DNA of 23,171 nt. It comes from a bacterium. GTDB lineage: Bacteria > UBA9089 > JASEIO01. Both the position numbers and the translations under genes were made by a program. Where the stretch lies: assembly GCA_030017475.1 (NCBI GenBank), contig JASEIO010000025.1, positions 1 to 23,171 on the forward strand. The letters are read 5' to 3'. Positions 6,181 through 14,083 of this stretch are shown here, in pieces (position 1 is the first letter of the stretch; every line of letters begins with the position of its first letter). The notes under the pieces are model-generated. The model was not told the DNA's origin, made no database searches, and saw only the letters and a program-made list of their open reading frames with translations.

Positions 6181-7155
6181 TTAAAAATAATAAGTAATCT
6201 TAGTAGTTATTATATAATCGAAAGGGAAATAGTCTACATATTCTTTATTATCTTTAATCTTAAATGTAGAGATTACTGCAAATTCCATTCTTTCAAGATA
6301 ATAACTCAATTTTGGCATAAAGAAGGTTATCCTTTTATCCAAATCAAATAAAAGCAGATTAAATAGTGAAATATCCTCTCTTGGAGAAAATGTAACTTGG
6401 GTAAAGACATAATCCTCTTTTTTATCCCCTGACTGAGAGATAAAATACTCTAAATCTATATCAGATTTATGTACTGATGATAAAGATCTACTTATGCCAA
6501 TTAATCCCTCATAATTTTTAGTATCCTTAAAAGATGATTCCATGTATAAGCCAAATAGGTCTCCAATCCCCCTCTCAAAGTCACCACCTACTTTTAATCT
6601 ATCCTTGTATTTATAAAAAGATAGAGAAAAATCTGTATCCCACAAGAAGGTTTTTGCCCTCATAGCAAATGAGGAACTATTAGAGAAAGGTACTATATTC
6701 TCTACCGTAAAACCTTTTATTGGGAATGTAAGCATAAATGAATCTATCCCTTCTTGGGATACATCTTGCTCCATTTGTTTCTCTAAAGGTTGTATCTCTT
6801 TTATGTAATTAGTAGGATTTCTTCCTCTACCAACTCCCCATATTATTGGTTGTTTCCCTATCCCACAATATACCTCTTTTATTAAAAAACCGATATATGC
6901 CTTTCTAAATTTAAACTCACCTTTCTTTGAAGATAGATTATATTCCTGGATAGGATAGATAGTTAATTTTGAATTCTTGGTAAAGAACAGCTCCATATCA
7001 ACTTCTAATTTAATAATATCAACCTTTTCTTTAAAATCAGGTCCTTTTAAGAAATCCCGTTGAATAGATATATTGGGATAAATTCTCTTCTCAAAAGCCC
7101 ATAAATTCTCTACTCCAATCAAAAGTCCTAAGATTATTATTATCTTTACCTTCAT
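6181..7155 (-). CDS. predicted outer-membrane beta-barrel protein
   Basis: A 324-aa secreted protein with a clear signal peptide (residues 1-21, lysine start then IIIILGLLIGV, cleavage near WAF). The mature part is a chain of amphipathic strands with alternating hydrophobic residues and ends in ITTKITYYF, the aromatic C-terminal signature recognised by the BAM machinery. The segment CGIGKQPIIWGVGRGRNPT (about residue 100) resembles the GKQ.(I/V).WG motif of DUF1302- or porin-like barrels. Its ATG overlaps the LolA-like stop (ATGA), so it is translated with that gene. I cannot name the family with certainty; an outer-membrane pore or receptor for the neighbouring ABC system is the natural inference. 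Confidence 0.7.
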   Translation of the reverse strand: MKVKIIIILGLLIGVENLWAFEKRIYPNISIQRDFLKGPDFKEKVDIIKLEVDMELFFTKNSKLTIYPIQEYNLSSKKGEFKFRKAYIGFLIKEVYCGIGKQPIIWGVGRGRNPTNYIKEIQPLEKQMEQDVSQEGIDSFMLTFPIKGFTVENIVPFSNSSSFAMRAKTFLWDTDFSLSFYKYKDRLKVGGDFERGIGDLFGLYMESSFKDTKNYEGLIGISRSLSSVHKSDIDLEYFISQSGDKKEDYVFTQVTFSPREDISLFNLLLFDLDKRITFFMPKLSYYLERMEFAVISTFKIKDNKEYVDYFPFDYIITTKITYYF

Positions 7156-7862
7156 AGCCCTTTCTTCAAATATTCTTGTGTAAATAATCTATCAGGGATA
7201 TAACTATAATCACAAGATATTATCTCCAAAGTAGTTTTATAATCTTTTGTAAAGGCATTCTCCATAATCAATTTGGAGGGCATAAGCCTCTCACCAAATT
7301 TCTTTGGCTCTGAGTACTTCAAAATCTTTAATAGCTTCCCACCAATCGTATAAAACTCTGCTTTAACAGGTAAATAATTATCCTCTCTTATCCAATATTT
7401 TATCTTATCATAAGTTACCTTCTTGTTTTTGGCATTGAGTTGTAATATACAATGGTTATCTTCCTGTTGCAAAGACTCTGCATTGTAGTCCAGACTCAAT
7501 CTTACCCTCATTATATCATCATGTACAAACTCACCACCCATCATTTTCATTCTGCCTGTAAGCCTTACCACCTTCTCTACAGAAGGTAAATACATCCAGA
7601 CATCATCCTCTTTCATCAAAATCTTAAGTCCACGCTCTTTAGGAGGTTCTAAAAATTCAACCAATGCTTTATCATAACCTTTTATATAAACCCTCATTAA
7701 TTTTTTATACTCTTTTTTAGGTCTATAGATAGTCATCTCTGCAGTATAAGTTATTTGGGTTGGATACATAGCTTCATCTACCTGTTTTAACATACCATTT
7801 GCATCTAACCCAAGCAGATTATTACAATTTAATACAAGTAAAAGTATGATTACCTTTCTCAT
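7152..7862 (-). CDS. LolA-like outer-membrane lipoprotein-sorting protein
   Basis: A periplasmic protein of 236 aa with a signal peptide (MRKVIILLLVLNCNNLLG). The body fits the LolA-like family (COG2834): ITYTAEMTIYRPKK near the N terminus, LVEFLEPPKERGLKILM, DDVWMYLPSVEKVVRL, and MGGEFVHDDIMRV, which matches the family's Gs.F...D. motif. Members have a half-barrel that shields a lipid chain in transit across the periplasm. I start at ATG 7862, which overlaps the permease stop as ATGA; a start 42 nt upstream would put charged residues before the signal peptide. Cargo is unknown: it need not be a lipoprotein. Confidence 0.8.
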   Translation of the reverse strand: MRKVIILLLVLNCNNLLGLDANGMLKQVDEAMYPTQITYTAEMTIYRPKKEYKKLMRVYIKGYDKALVEFLEPPKERGLKILMKEDDVWMYLPSVEKVVRLTGRMKMMGGEFVHDDIMRVRLSLDYNAESLQQEDNHCILQLNAKNKKVTYDKIKYWIREDNYLPVKAEFYTIGGKLLKILKYSEPKKFGERLMPSKLIMENAFTKDYKTTLEIISCDYSYIPDRLFTQEYLKKGL

Positions 7863-9091
7863 ACAAATCTCAATGCCTCGACAGGTTTTATCTTGGAAGC
7901 CCAAAATGCTGGATATAGACCTCCTATAATAGGGGTGATTGTTGCCAATATAAATGCAAGAACAATCTTATCAAGGCATACAATAGGTCTTATATAGACT
8001 AATTTATCGGTTCCTGGAGGTACAAAGGGTATACCTATAAATTGGATTACTTGTGTTATCCCTGCACCCAAAATACTACCGAGCAATCCACCAAAGATTC
8101 CTATTATTAATGATTCACACAAAAACAAACCTACAATTTCTCCTTTTCTTATTCCAAATGCAGTCATTGTACCTATCTCCTTTGTTCGCTCAAATACTGC
8201 CATTAGCATAGTATTACAAATACCTAAGGTTATTAAAAAGAACATAATCAATTCAATGATACTTGTTGTAAACTTATTCATACCCATTACCTTCCTATAT
8301 AGGGTAGCAAGATCAGACCATAAATGAACATCTAACTCCTCACCTATGTATCTATCTTTAATAAATGATCTCAAAATTGATGCAAATTTAGGGGCTAAGT
8401 TAATGCTTTTTAACACAAGAATTATATTACTTACTTTATCTCCTACTATATTAAGTAAATTATAGGCAGTAGGGAATGTAACATACAAGAGCATATTATC
8501 AACTTGAGGTTGTCCACTTTTGAATATTCCAACTATCTCTACATCAACTGCATTCAGTGTACCTTCTATAGTATTTGAGATTAATGTTACTACATCTCCT
8601 ACTTCTATAGCTAAATTTTTAGCAAGTCCTACACCTATTACACATCCATTCTCTTTATATGGAGATAATTTTTCTCCCTTATCTACATCCAATAGACAGA
8701 AGACTTCGTATTCATTAACAGGGTCAACAGCGATACCACTAAATATAGCAGTCTTTTCAGGAGTTGCAATCATACCCCCAAAATTCAGTCTTTTTGTCAT
8801 AGCTAAAATAGATTCTTGTTTTTCTAAGAATTTCTCTATCTTTTTAGGATGGGATATTAACATATCGAGTGGTGCCATTAGCTCTTTTTCTAAATACCCC
8901 TTATGCATTATTTGAATATGTCCAGTTTGAGTATGAATAATAGCCTTAAGCCAACCCTGTCGCATATCCTCTAAAATCCCTTCTAAAAATATAGTAACAG
9001 CAACCGCGGTTGTTATCATAATAACTATTAAAATTGTCCGTCTTTTATGTCGTCTTATATTTCTTAAGGCAATCTTTATATATTTAACCAT
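7859..9091 (-). CDS. ABC transporter permease, LolC/E-MacB (FtsX) type
   Basis: A 410-aa inner-membrane protein with the LolE/MacB arrangement: one helix near the N terminus (about 18-40, after a basic RNIRRHKRR), a large periplasmic domain (about 41-270), then three helices (about 275-298, 322-348, 380-402). The EIGTMTAFGIRKGEI segment after the second helix is the coupling motif that meets the ATPase in this superfamily. It belongs with the ATPase at 5482-6171; a single permease gene implies a homodimer rather than a LolC/LolE pair. Start ATG is preceded by GAAAGGA, and the gene follows the TPR gene by 29 nt. The periplasmic domain probably hands cargo to, or takes it from, the LolA-like protein. 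Confidence 0.88.
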   Translation of the reverse strand: MVKYIKIALRNIRRHKRRTILIVIMITTAVAVTIFLEGILEDMRQGWLKAIIHTQTGHIQIMHKGYLEKELMAPLDMLISHPKKIEKFLEKQESILAMTKRLNFGGMIATPEKTAIFSGIAVDPVNEYEVFCLLDVDKGEKLSPYKENGCVIGVGLAKNLAIEVGDVVTLISNTIEGTLNAVDVEIVGIFKSGQPQVDNMLLYVTFPTAYNLLNIVGDKVSNIILVLKSINLAPKFASILRSFIKDRYIGEELDVHLWSDLATLYRKVMGMNKFTTSIIELIMFFLITLGICNTMLMAVFERTKEIGTMTAFGIRKGEIVGLFLCESLIIGIFGGLLGSILGAGITQVIQFIGIPFVPPGTDKLVYIRPIVCLDKIVLAFILATITPIIGGLYPAFWASKIKPVEALRFV

Positions 9092-9120
9092 ATCCTTTCA
9101 ATCTTTTTATCACTTCATAT

Positions 9121-9906
9121 TTATTTAACCTTATTTAACAACTCATATTTAACCCAGTTACTCCTTGGTTCTAACTGTAGTGCCTTTTCGAAAAGTTTCT
9201 TAGCTTCTTCCTTTTCACCCCTTGAAAAATAAGCCTCTCCTAACCAAATATAACTCATGTAATAACCTGGACATAATTCTATAGCCTTTTCAAAGTCTTT
9301 AATTGCCTTATGTTTACTTCCGCCAAATGCAGGAGGAGCAAAAAAATAATTTCTTCCACGTGCTAAATATCCTTCAGGATTTTGGGAATCAAGTTCTATT
9401 GCCTTTTCAACTAACCTCTTTGCCTTTGAACCATACAAATAGCCATAGAGGATAGGGTTTTTAAACTCGAGTAATCTACCATATATATCACCTGCTAATC
9501 TGTAAGAATCTGAGAACCTTTTATTAAGTTTAATAGACTTTTGGCACATCTTTAATGAAGACTCTAAATATCTCTCAGCCCTCTTCTTATCACCTTTTAC
9601 ACAATTAAATAAGTTAACCAAGCTATAATGAACCCTTGCTAAAAAGTAATAATACAAGAAATTCTCATGTTCTTTCTCAATACAGTCTTCTATTAACTTT
9701 CCAACCTCAACCAATTTTTTCTCATCTAATGTTGCCTCTACCTCTTCTACTAAAGAATTTATTCTATTTACCAAGGTATCCTTAAGTAAATCCTTCAATA
9801 CTATTTCAGCAAAACTCTTTTCTTTAGGTGAGTTCACTTGAATATCAGCATTTGCTATTGAAGATATTAGTAAAATCAATAATATTTTAAATATTTTATT
9901 AAACAC
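9121..9906 (-). CDS. secreted tetratricopeptide-repeat protein
   Basis: A 261-aa exported protein. Residues 1-20 form a signal peptide (FNKIFKILLILLISSIANA). The rest is helical with at least three TPR-like units; the clearest is GYYMSYIWLGEAYFSRGEKE and the following KKLFEKALQLEP (about 219-251), with others near 160-180 and 75-110. TPR proteins act as docking platforms. The start codon is GTG with GGGAGGAAGG just upstream. It is the first gene of the envelope operon, after a leader of nearly 100 nt. No enzymatic motif is seen; a scaffold role for the transport system is inferred from position only. Confidence 0.75.
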   Translation of the reverse strand: MFNKIFKILLILLISSIANADIQVNSPKEKSFAEIVLKDLLKDTLVNRINSLVEEVEATLDEKKLVEVGKLIEDCIEKEHENFLYYYFLARVHYSLVNLFNCVKGDKKRAERYLESSLKMCQKSIKLNKRFSDSYRLAGDIYGRLLEFKNPILYGYLYGSKAKRLVEKAIELDSQNPEGYLARGRNYFFAPPAFGGSKHKAIKDFEKAIELCPGYYMSYIWLGEAYFSRGEKEEAKKLFEKALQLEPRSNWVKYELLNKVK

Positions 9907-10009
9907 TTCCTTCCTCCCTTATTTTTAAATTCTTCTAATGCACTCATTATATCATAATTTTGTAACCGTTCACACCACATAAAAAAATCGAAAGTATTTC
10001 CTTGGATGT

Positions 10010-10038
10010 TATATATGTCATAATCTTAATTTTGTCAA
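10010..10038 (-). promoter_or_regulatory. promoter of the five-gene envelope operon
   Basis: Minus-strand TTGACA (10038-10033), 17-bp spacer, TATATA (10015-10010). Predicted start near 10003, so the TPR gene has a leader of about 97 nt. Confidence 0.65.
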
Positions 10039-10041
10039 GTG

Positions 10042-10067
10042 TTTTTTATAACTACTCCGATATAAGA
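10042..10067 (-). repeat. upstream promoter element, copy 1
   Basis: Read on the minus strand, TCTTATATCGGAGT (10067-10054) followed by AGTTATAAAAAA runs up to 3 bp before the -35 box of the envelope-operon promoter. It is the inverted partner of 10201-10222, differing by two inserted bases. Confidence 0.7.
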
Positions 10068-10200
10068 ATGACATAAAAAAGAATTCCTCTGTCCATCAGT
10101 CCAGTGTAATGCAGGTGATGTGCAGCAAAAAATTTTAAAGGGTAAAACTTGAATGAGATAAAAGAAACGTGGGTAAAAATTGGTGCAATTAGTATGGTAA

Positions 10201-10222
10201 TCTTATATCGGAGTTATAAAAA
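10201..10222 (+). repeat. upstream promoter element, copy 2
   Basis: TCTTATATCGGAGT (10201-10214) followed by TATAAAAA ends 4 bp before the -35 box of the manB-like promoter. Each copy therefore faces its own promoter in the same orientation. Confidence 0.7.
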
Positions 10223-10226
10223 GTTG

Positions 10227-10256
10227 TTGATTTTTTAAAGATAATCTTGATAAGAT
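10227..10256 (+). promoter_or_regulatory. probable promoter of the phosphomannomutase gene
   Basis: TTGATT (10227-10232), 18-bp spacer, TAAGAT (10251-10256). The predicted start near 10263 is about 9 nt before the ATG, and no Shine-Dalgarno sequence fits in between. Confidence 0.5.
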
Positions 10257-10271
10257 AGAAATCAGATAATC

Positions 10272-11612
10272 ATGGATAGAGTCGATCCGTCTATTTTCAA
10301 GGCTTATGACATTCGGGGGATTTATCCAGACCAATTGGATGAGGATACGGCTTATAAGATTGGTGGTGCCTTTGTTGAGTTTGTTAAACCAAAAGAGGTA
10401 ATGATTGGTCGGGATAATCGTATCTCTTCACTACCTCTATTCTTTGCATTAACCCAGGGAATCACAGAGAAGGATGTAGATGTCATTGATGTAGGAAAGA
10501 TATGTACAGATATGCTCTATTTTGGGGTTGCACATTTTGGATATGGAAGTGGTATAATGATCACTGCCTCTCATAATCCAAAAAACTATAATGGAATGAA
10601 ATTTGTAAGGGGGAATGCCATTCCTATTTCAGGAGATACAGGAATCTATGAAATTAGGGACTTAGTAATTGATGGAAAATTTGGTAAGGCAGGAAAAACT
10701 GGAAGGGTTAAAACGTGTGATATCTACCAAGATTATAAAAGGCACGTGCTTTCTTTTATTGATCGAGAGGTGATTAAACCATACAAAGTAGTAATGAATG
10801 CAGGAAATGGTATGGCTGGATGCGTAGTTCAGGAATTGATTAAAGATTTACCCGTTCAGGTAATACCAATGTACTTTGAACCTGATGGAACATTCCCTAA
10901 AGGTGAACCGAATCCTCTGTTACCAGAAAAGCGGGTTGAAACCATAGAAAGGGTAAAGGAAGAACATGCAGATTTAGGGGTGGCATGGGATGGTGATGGA
11001 GATAGATGTTTCTTTATTGATGAGCGGGGGAATTTTGTAGAAGGATGTTTTATCACAGCCCTCCTTGCAGAAACACTCTTACATAAACATCCTGGAGAAA
11101 AGGTTATCTTTGATCCTCGCCTAATTTGGGCCAATATGGAGGTGGTCAAGAAAAACGGTGGCATTCCCATTATTAATAAATCTGGGCATGCCTTCATTAA
11201 GGAAAGGATGCGAAGAGAAAATGCCTTATTTGGTGGGGAGGCAAGTGCTCATTATTATTTTCGTAAGAATTACTTTGCCGATAATGGAATGATCCCTCTC
11301 CTTTTGATTTTAGAATTAATGTCCGTATCTTCTAAGCCTTTATCAGTTCTATTGGAACCACTCACTTCCCGATATTTTATCTCTGGGGAGATTAATCTGC
11401 ATGTTGAAGATGGATGTCAAAAGATAAAGGAGATTGAAGAAAGATACAAGGATGGTAGGATTACGCATATTGATGGACTTTCAATAGAATATCCTGATTG
11501 GCGATTTAACCTCCGGCCCTCAAACACCGAGCCATTAATCCGTTTAAACATTGAGGCTAAAAGTCGGAACCTAATGGAAGAGAAGAAGGATGAATTGCTA
11601 AAAATGTTTTGA
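10272..11612 (+). CDS. phosphomannomutase/phosphoglucomutase (alpha-D-phosphohexomutase family)
   Basis: Interconverts hexose 1- and 6-phosphates through a bisphosphate intermediate, feeding sugar nucleotides for polysaccharide or glycolipid synthesis. The 446-aa protein has the four-domain family layout: FKAYDIRG at 9-16, active-site phosphoserine S100 in TASHNP, Mg-binding DGDGD (D240, D242, D244), sugar-binding GGEASAHYYF in domain 3, and phosphate-binding RPSNTEPLIR in domain 4. It most resembles the ManB/AlgC (COG1109) group; whether mannose or glucose phosphate is preferred cannot be read. Its N terminus aligns exactly, so the ATG is secure despite the lack of a ribosome binding site. 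It is monocistronic, since the next gene has its own promoter and leader. Confidence 0.93.
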   Translation: MDRVDPSIFKAYDIRGIYPDQLDEDTAYKIGGAFVEFVKPKEVMIGRDNRISSLPLFFALTQGITEKDVDVIDVGKICTDMLYFGVAHFGYGSGIMITASHNPKNYNGMKFVRGNAIPISGDTGIYEIRDLVIDGKFGKAGKTGRVKTCDIYQDYKRHVLSFIDREVIKPYKVVMNAGNGMAGCVVQELIKDLPVQVIPMYFEPDGTFPKGEPNPLLPEKRVETIERVKEEHADLGVAWDGDGDRCFFIDERGNFVEGCFITALLAETLLHKHPGEKVIFDPRLIWANMEVVKKNGGIPIINKSGHAFIKERMRRENALFGGEASAHYYFRKNYFADNGMIPLLLILELMSVSSKPLSVLLEPLTSRYFISGEINLHVEDGCQKIKEIEERYKDGRITHIDGLSIEYPDWRFNLRPSNTEPLIRLNIEAKSRNLMEEKKDELLKMF

Positions 11613-11627
11613 CTTTTCTACTTTTTC

Positions 11628-11656
11628 TTGGTAATATGTTTTTAGTATGCTATACT
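11628..11656 (+). promoter_or_regulatory. promoter of the GGDEF-transketolase-ftsEX operon
   Basis: TTGGTA (11628-11633), 17-bp spacer, TATACT (11651-11656). Predicted start near 11660-11663, exactly where the structured leader begins. Confidence 0.65.
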
Positions 11657-11659
11657 TAC

Positions 11660-11773
11660 ACCCCATAGGGATCTCTTTTTGGGGAGGTTGGAGAGTCTTT
11701 ACGAATTGGGGTATCCGTTCGTGAATGGGAGGGGACTTCTCACCTCCCCAAAATTAGATGTGGAGATGGTAGA
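11660..11773 (+). ncRNA. structured 5' leader RNA of unknown class (riboswitch-like)
   Basis: Between the promoter and the GGDEF ATG lies about 114 nt that can fold into one long arm. P2 is a perfect 12-bp stem (11677-11688 TTTTGGGGAGGT with 11742-11753). P3 is 7 bp with one bulge (11691-11697 with 11734-11741). P4 is 8 bp with one G-U (11698-11705 with 11718-11725), closed by a 12-nt loop; an 8-nt purine-rich bulge TGGGAGGG (11726-11733) lies on the 3' side. The loop TGGGGT (11707-11712) can pair with ACCCCA at the 5' end (11660-11665), a pseudoknot. ATCTC (11671-11675) can pair with GAGAT (11763-11767), masking the Shine-Dalgarno GGAG (11762-11765). No T-run follows, so it is not a terminator. 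It matches no riboswitch class I recognise. Confidence 0.55.
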
Positions 11774-12301
11774 ATGGTATTTATTGATTCCTATAGATTA
11801 GGAAGTGAATTCTTTCGGGATTGGTTAGAGGGAGAGGTGGCCAGAGCAAGAAGACATAAACATTGTTTTTCATTAGTGGTATTTGACATTGATGAATTTA
11901 GGATTTTTGACAAGTCCCAGAAATATATCTACACAAAGGCCTGCTTTGAAAAGATGTGTAAGATATTAAGGGAAGGCGTTCGTTTATCAGATATTGTCTT
12001 TGTTTCTGGATTTAGAAAAACTGGATTTGTTGTAATCCTTCCAGAGACAGATAAAAAGGGGGCGGTAGTTTTTGCAAATCGAGTTAAGAATGAAATGGAG
12101 AGGTTTTCCAATACCCTCTGGGGAGTTTTGCCAAAAGAAGAAAGGCCAACAGTTTCTGCTGGGATCTCTTCCTTTCCAGATGATGGAGAATCGGATGAGG
12201 TATTATGTAAAAAGGCTGAGCAGGCATTTAATGATGCCAGAAAAAGGGGTGGGAATATGGTGGTATCAGTAAGTGATATAAATGGTCCTAGAGAGGAATA
12301 G
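11774..12301 (+). CDS. degenerate GGDEF-domain protein
   Basis: A 175-aa protein that is almost only a GGDEF fold: FSLVVFDIDEF (32-42) is the first metal-binding strand, and SAGISSFPDDGES with KKAEQAFNDARKRGGN is the typical C-terminal end. The signature loop itself is lost: the five residues where GGDEF should be read RKTGF (81-85), so cyclic-di-GMP synthesis is not expected. Such domains usually act as GTP or c-di-GMP sensors, or as scaffolds. There is no signal peptide, membrane segment or sensor domain. It is the first gene of a long operon, 12 nt before the transketolase N subunit, and has a GGAG ribosome site 8 nt upstream that the leader could mask. Confidence 0.75.
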   Translation: MVFIDSYRLGSEFFRDWLEGEVARARRHKHCFSLVVFDIDEFRIFDKSQKYIYTKACFEKMCKILREGVRLSDIVFVSGFRKTGFVVILPETDKKGAVVFANRVKNEMERFSNTLWGVLPKEERPTVSAGISSFPDDGESDEVLCKKAEQAFNDARKRGGNMVVSVSDINGPREE

Positions 12302-12313
12302 AAGGAGGTCCAT

Positions 12314-13123
12314 ATGGAAATTTACGAATTGGAAGAGAAGGCAAAAGAGGTAAGAAGGTGGATTATAAAAATGTTAGCCGAAGCAGGCTCTGGACATCCA
12401 GGTGGATCTTTATCCTGCGTAGATTTAATTACCTGTCTTTATTTTAAGGTAATGAGGCATGACCCTAAAAATCCTAAGTGGCAGGATAGAGATAGATTTA
12501 TCCTCTCTAAAGGACATGGTGCACCTGCCCTATATGCCTGTTTAGCTTTGACAGGATACTTTGAGGTTGAAAGATTAATGACTTTAAGGAAACTTGATTC
12601 TATCTTACAAGGACATCCTGATATGAGTTTTACACCTGGTGTTGAAATGTCTACAGGTTCTTTAGGACAAGGTCTTTCTGTAGCTACAGGGATGGCTATT
12701 TCGGGCAAATTGGACAAAAAGGACTATAGAGTCTATGTAGTTTTAGGTGATGGTGAAATTCAAGAAGGTCAAATCTGGGAAGCAGGAATGGCTGCCTCTC
12801 ATTATAGATTAGATAACCTAACAGCCTTTATGGATTATAATAGATTCCAGATTGATGGATTGATTGAAAATGTAATTGGTATTGAACCTGTGGTAGATAA
12901 ATGGAAGTCATTTGGATGGGAGGTCTTAGAGATTGATGGACACCGAATCCGTGAGATTTTAGATGCGATAGACACAGCAAAAAGGGTCAAAGGTAGACCC
13001 ACAATGATAATTGCCCACACCGTAAAAGGTAAGGGCGTGTCCTTTATGGAAGGAGAGAATCGCTTTCATGGTGTAGCCCCTACCAAGGAAGAAAGAGATA
13101 GAGCCTTACAAGAATTGACTTAA
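12314..13123 (+). CDS. transketolase, N-terminal subunit
   Basis: Carries the thiamine-diphosphate pyrophosphate-binding half of a split transketolase, which moves two-carbon ketol units in the non-oxidative pentose phosphate pathway. The 269-aa chain shows GSGHPGGSLSCVDL (about 26-39), ILSKGHGAPALYA, TGSLGQGLSVATGMA, and the Mg/ThDP motif GDGEIQEGQ (G145-D146-G147) with an asparagine further on (MDYNRFQ). AAGGAGG stands 5 nt before the ATG. The C-terminal subunit follows 12 nt downstream; together they replace the single-chain enzyme, as is common in archaea and many thermophiles or anaerobes. Confidence 0.95.
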   Translation: MEIYELEEKAKEVRRWIIKMLAEAGSGHPGGSLSCVDLITCLYFKVMRHDPKNPKWQDRDRFILSKGHGAPALYACLALTGYFEVERLMTLRKLDSILQGHPDMSFTPGVEMSTGSLGQGLSVATGMAISGKLDKKDYRVYVVLGDGEIQEGQIWEAGMAASHYRLDNLTAFMDYNRFQIDGLIENVIGIEPVVDKWKSFGWEVLEIDGHRIREILDAIDTAKRVKGRPTMIIAHTVKGKGVSFMEGENRFHGVAPTKEERDRALQELT

Positions 13124-13135
13124 CGGAGGGTGATT

Positions 13136-14080
13136 GTGAAGGAGGAGGAATTAGTAGGAACTCGTGATGCTTATGGAAAGGCCTTATTGGAACTTGGGAG
13201 AGATAATAAGCAAGTGGTTGTTTTAGACTCTGATGTCTCAGAATCAACCAGAACAAAATGGTTTGCTAAGGAATTTCCAGATAGATTTTTTAACATGGGG
13301 ATTGCTGAAGCCAATATGATGGGGGTTGCCTCAGGGTTAGCCACTTGTGGCAAGATTCCATTCGCTTCATCCTTTTGTGAATTTGGCACATCCCGCTGCT
13401 ATGAACAGATTAAACTTTCTATCTGTTGGGCACGTCAAAACGTAAAGATTGTTGTCTCGCATGCTGGGATAACAGTGGGAGAAGATGGGGCATCTCACCA
13501 GGCAATTGATGATATAGCCCTAATGAGAGGTTTACCAAATATGACAGTTTTGGTTCCATGTGATGCCATTGAAACGAAAAAGGCTGTTTTTGCTGCTGCA
13601 ACCACAGATGGTCCATTTTACATCAGGCTTGCCAGGGCGAAATTCCCTTTGATATTAAAAGATGATTATCAATTCAAGATAGGAAAAGGGGTGGTTCTTA
13701 GGGAAGGTAAGGAGGCAACGATTATTGCCTGTGGACTCATGGTAAAACAGGCCCTCTTGGCGCATGACACCCTTTCCAGGGAAGGGATTTCGGTAATGGT
13801 AATTAATATGAGTACTGTTAAACCCATTGATAAGGATATTATTATTAAAGCAGCTAAGGAAACAGGGGCTATTGTAACAGCTGAAGAACATACCATAATT
13901 GGTGGATTGGGTTCGGCAGTAGCAGAGGTCTTAGTAGAATCTAATCCTGTACCTATGAAGAGGATTGGTATTTTAGATAGATTTGGTATTTCTGGTTCTC
14001 CCGATGAACTATTAAAGAGATTCAAATTGACTGGGGAGGATATCCATAACGCAGTCTTAGAGGTGATTAAAAGGAAATAG
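13136..14080 (+). CDS. transketolase, C-terminal subunit
   Basis: Carries the pyrimidine-binding half and C-terminal domain of the split transketolase. The conserved glutamate that activates the cofactor is E58 in MGIAEANM, followed by the family segment FASSFCEFGTSRCYEQIK and SHAGITVGEDGASHQ; the C-terminal domain shows VTAEEHTIIGGLG. I place the start at GTG 13136 because GGAGGG (13125-13130) lies 5 nt upstream; the GTG at 13130 overlaps that ribosome site and would add only two residues. Length 314 aa is normal. It shares the operon with its partner subunit and must form an alpha2-beta2 complex with it. Confidence 0.95.
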   Translation: MKEEELVGTRDAYGKALLELGRDNKQVVVLDSDVSESTRTKWFAKEFPDRFFNMGIAEANMMGVASGLATCGKIPFASSFCEFGTSRCYEQIKLSICWARQNVKIVVSHAGITVGEDGASHQAIDDIALMRGLPNMTVLVPCDAIETKKAVFAAATTDGPFYIRLARAKFPLILKDDYQFKIGKGVVLREGKEATIIACGLMVKQALLAHDTLSREGISVMVINMSTVKPIDKDIIIKAAKETGAIVTAEEHTIIGGLGSAVAEVLVESNPVPMKRIGILDRFGISGSPDELLKRFKLTGEDIHNAVLEVIKRK

Positions 14081-14083
14081 TGT

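Larger units (their letters stand above)
9907..10271. other. 365-bp divergent intergenic region
   Basis: Holds two divergent promoters (minus strand 10010-10038, plus strand 10227-10256), each with the same upstream word (10042-10067 and 10201-10222). The 133 bp between the two copies shows no gene, terminator or obvious RNA structure. Confidence 0.7.

Noticed and set aside
8520-8915. 131-codon plus-strand frame inside the permease gene
   Set aside because: Antisense shadow, serine/proline-rich translation with no family features.
11677-11753. Long hairpin as a terminator for the phosphomannomutase gene
   Set aside because: It lies downstream of a separate promoter and is followed by AAAATTAG rather than a T-run, so a leader structure is the better reading.
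13669-14025. 118-codon minus-strand frame inside the transketolase C subunit
   Set aside because: Antisense shadow of a well-conserved gene.
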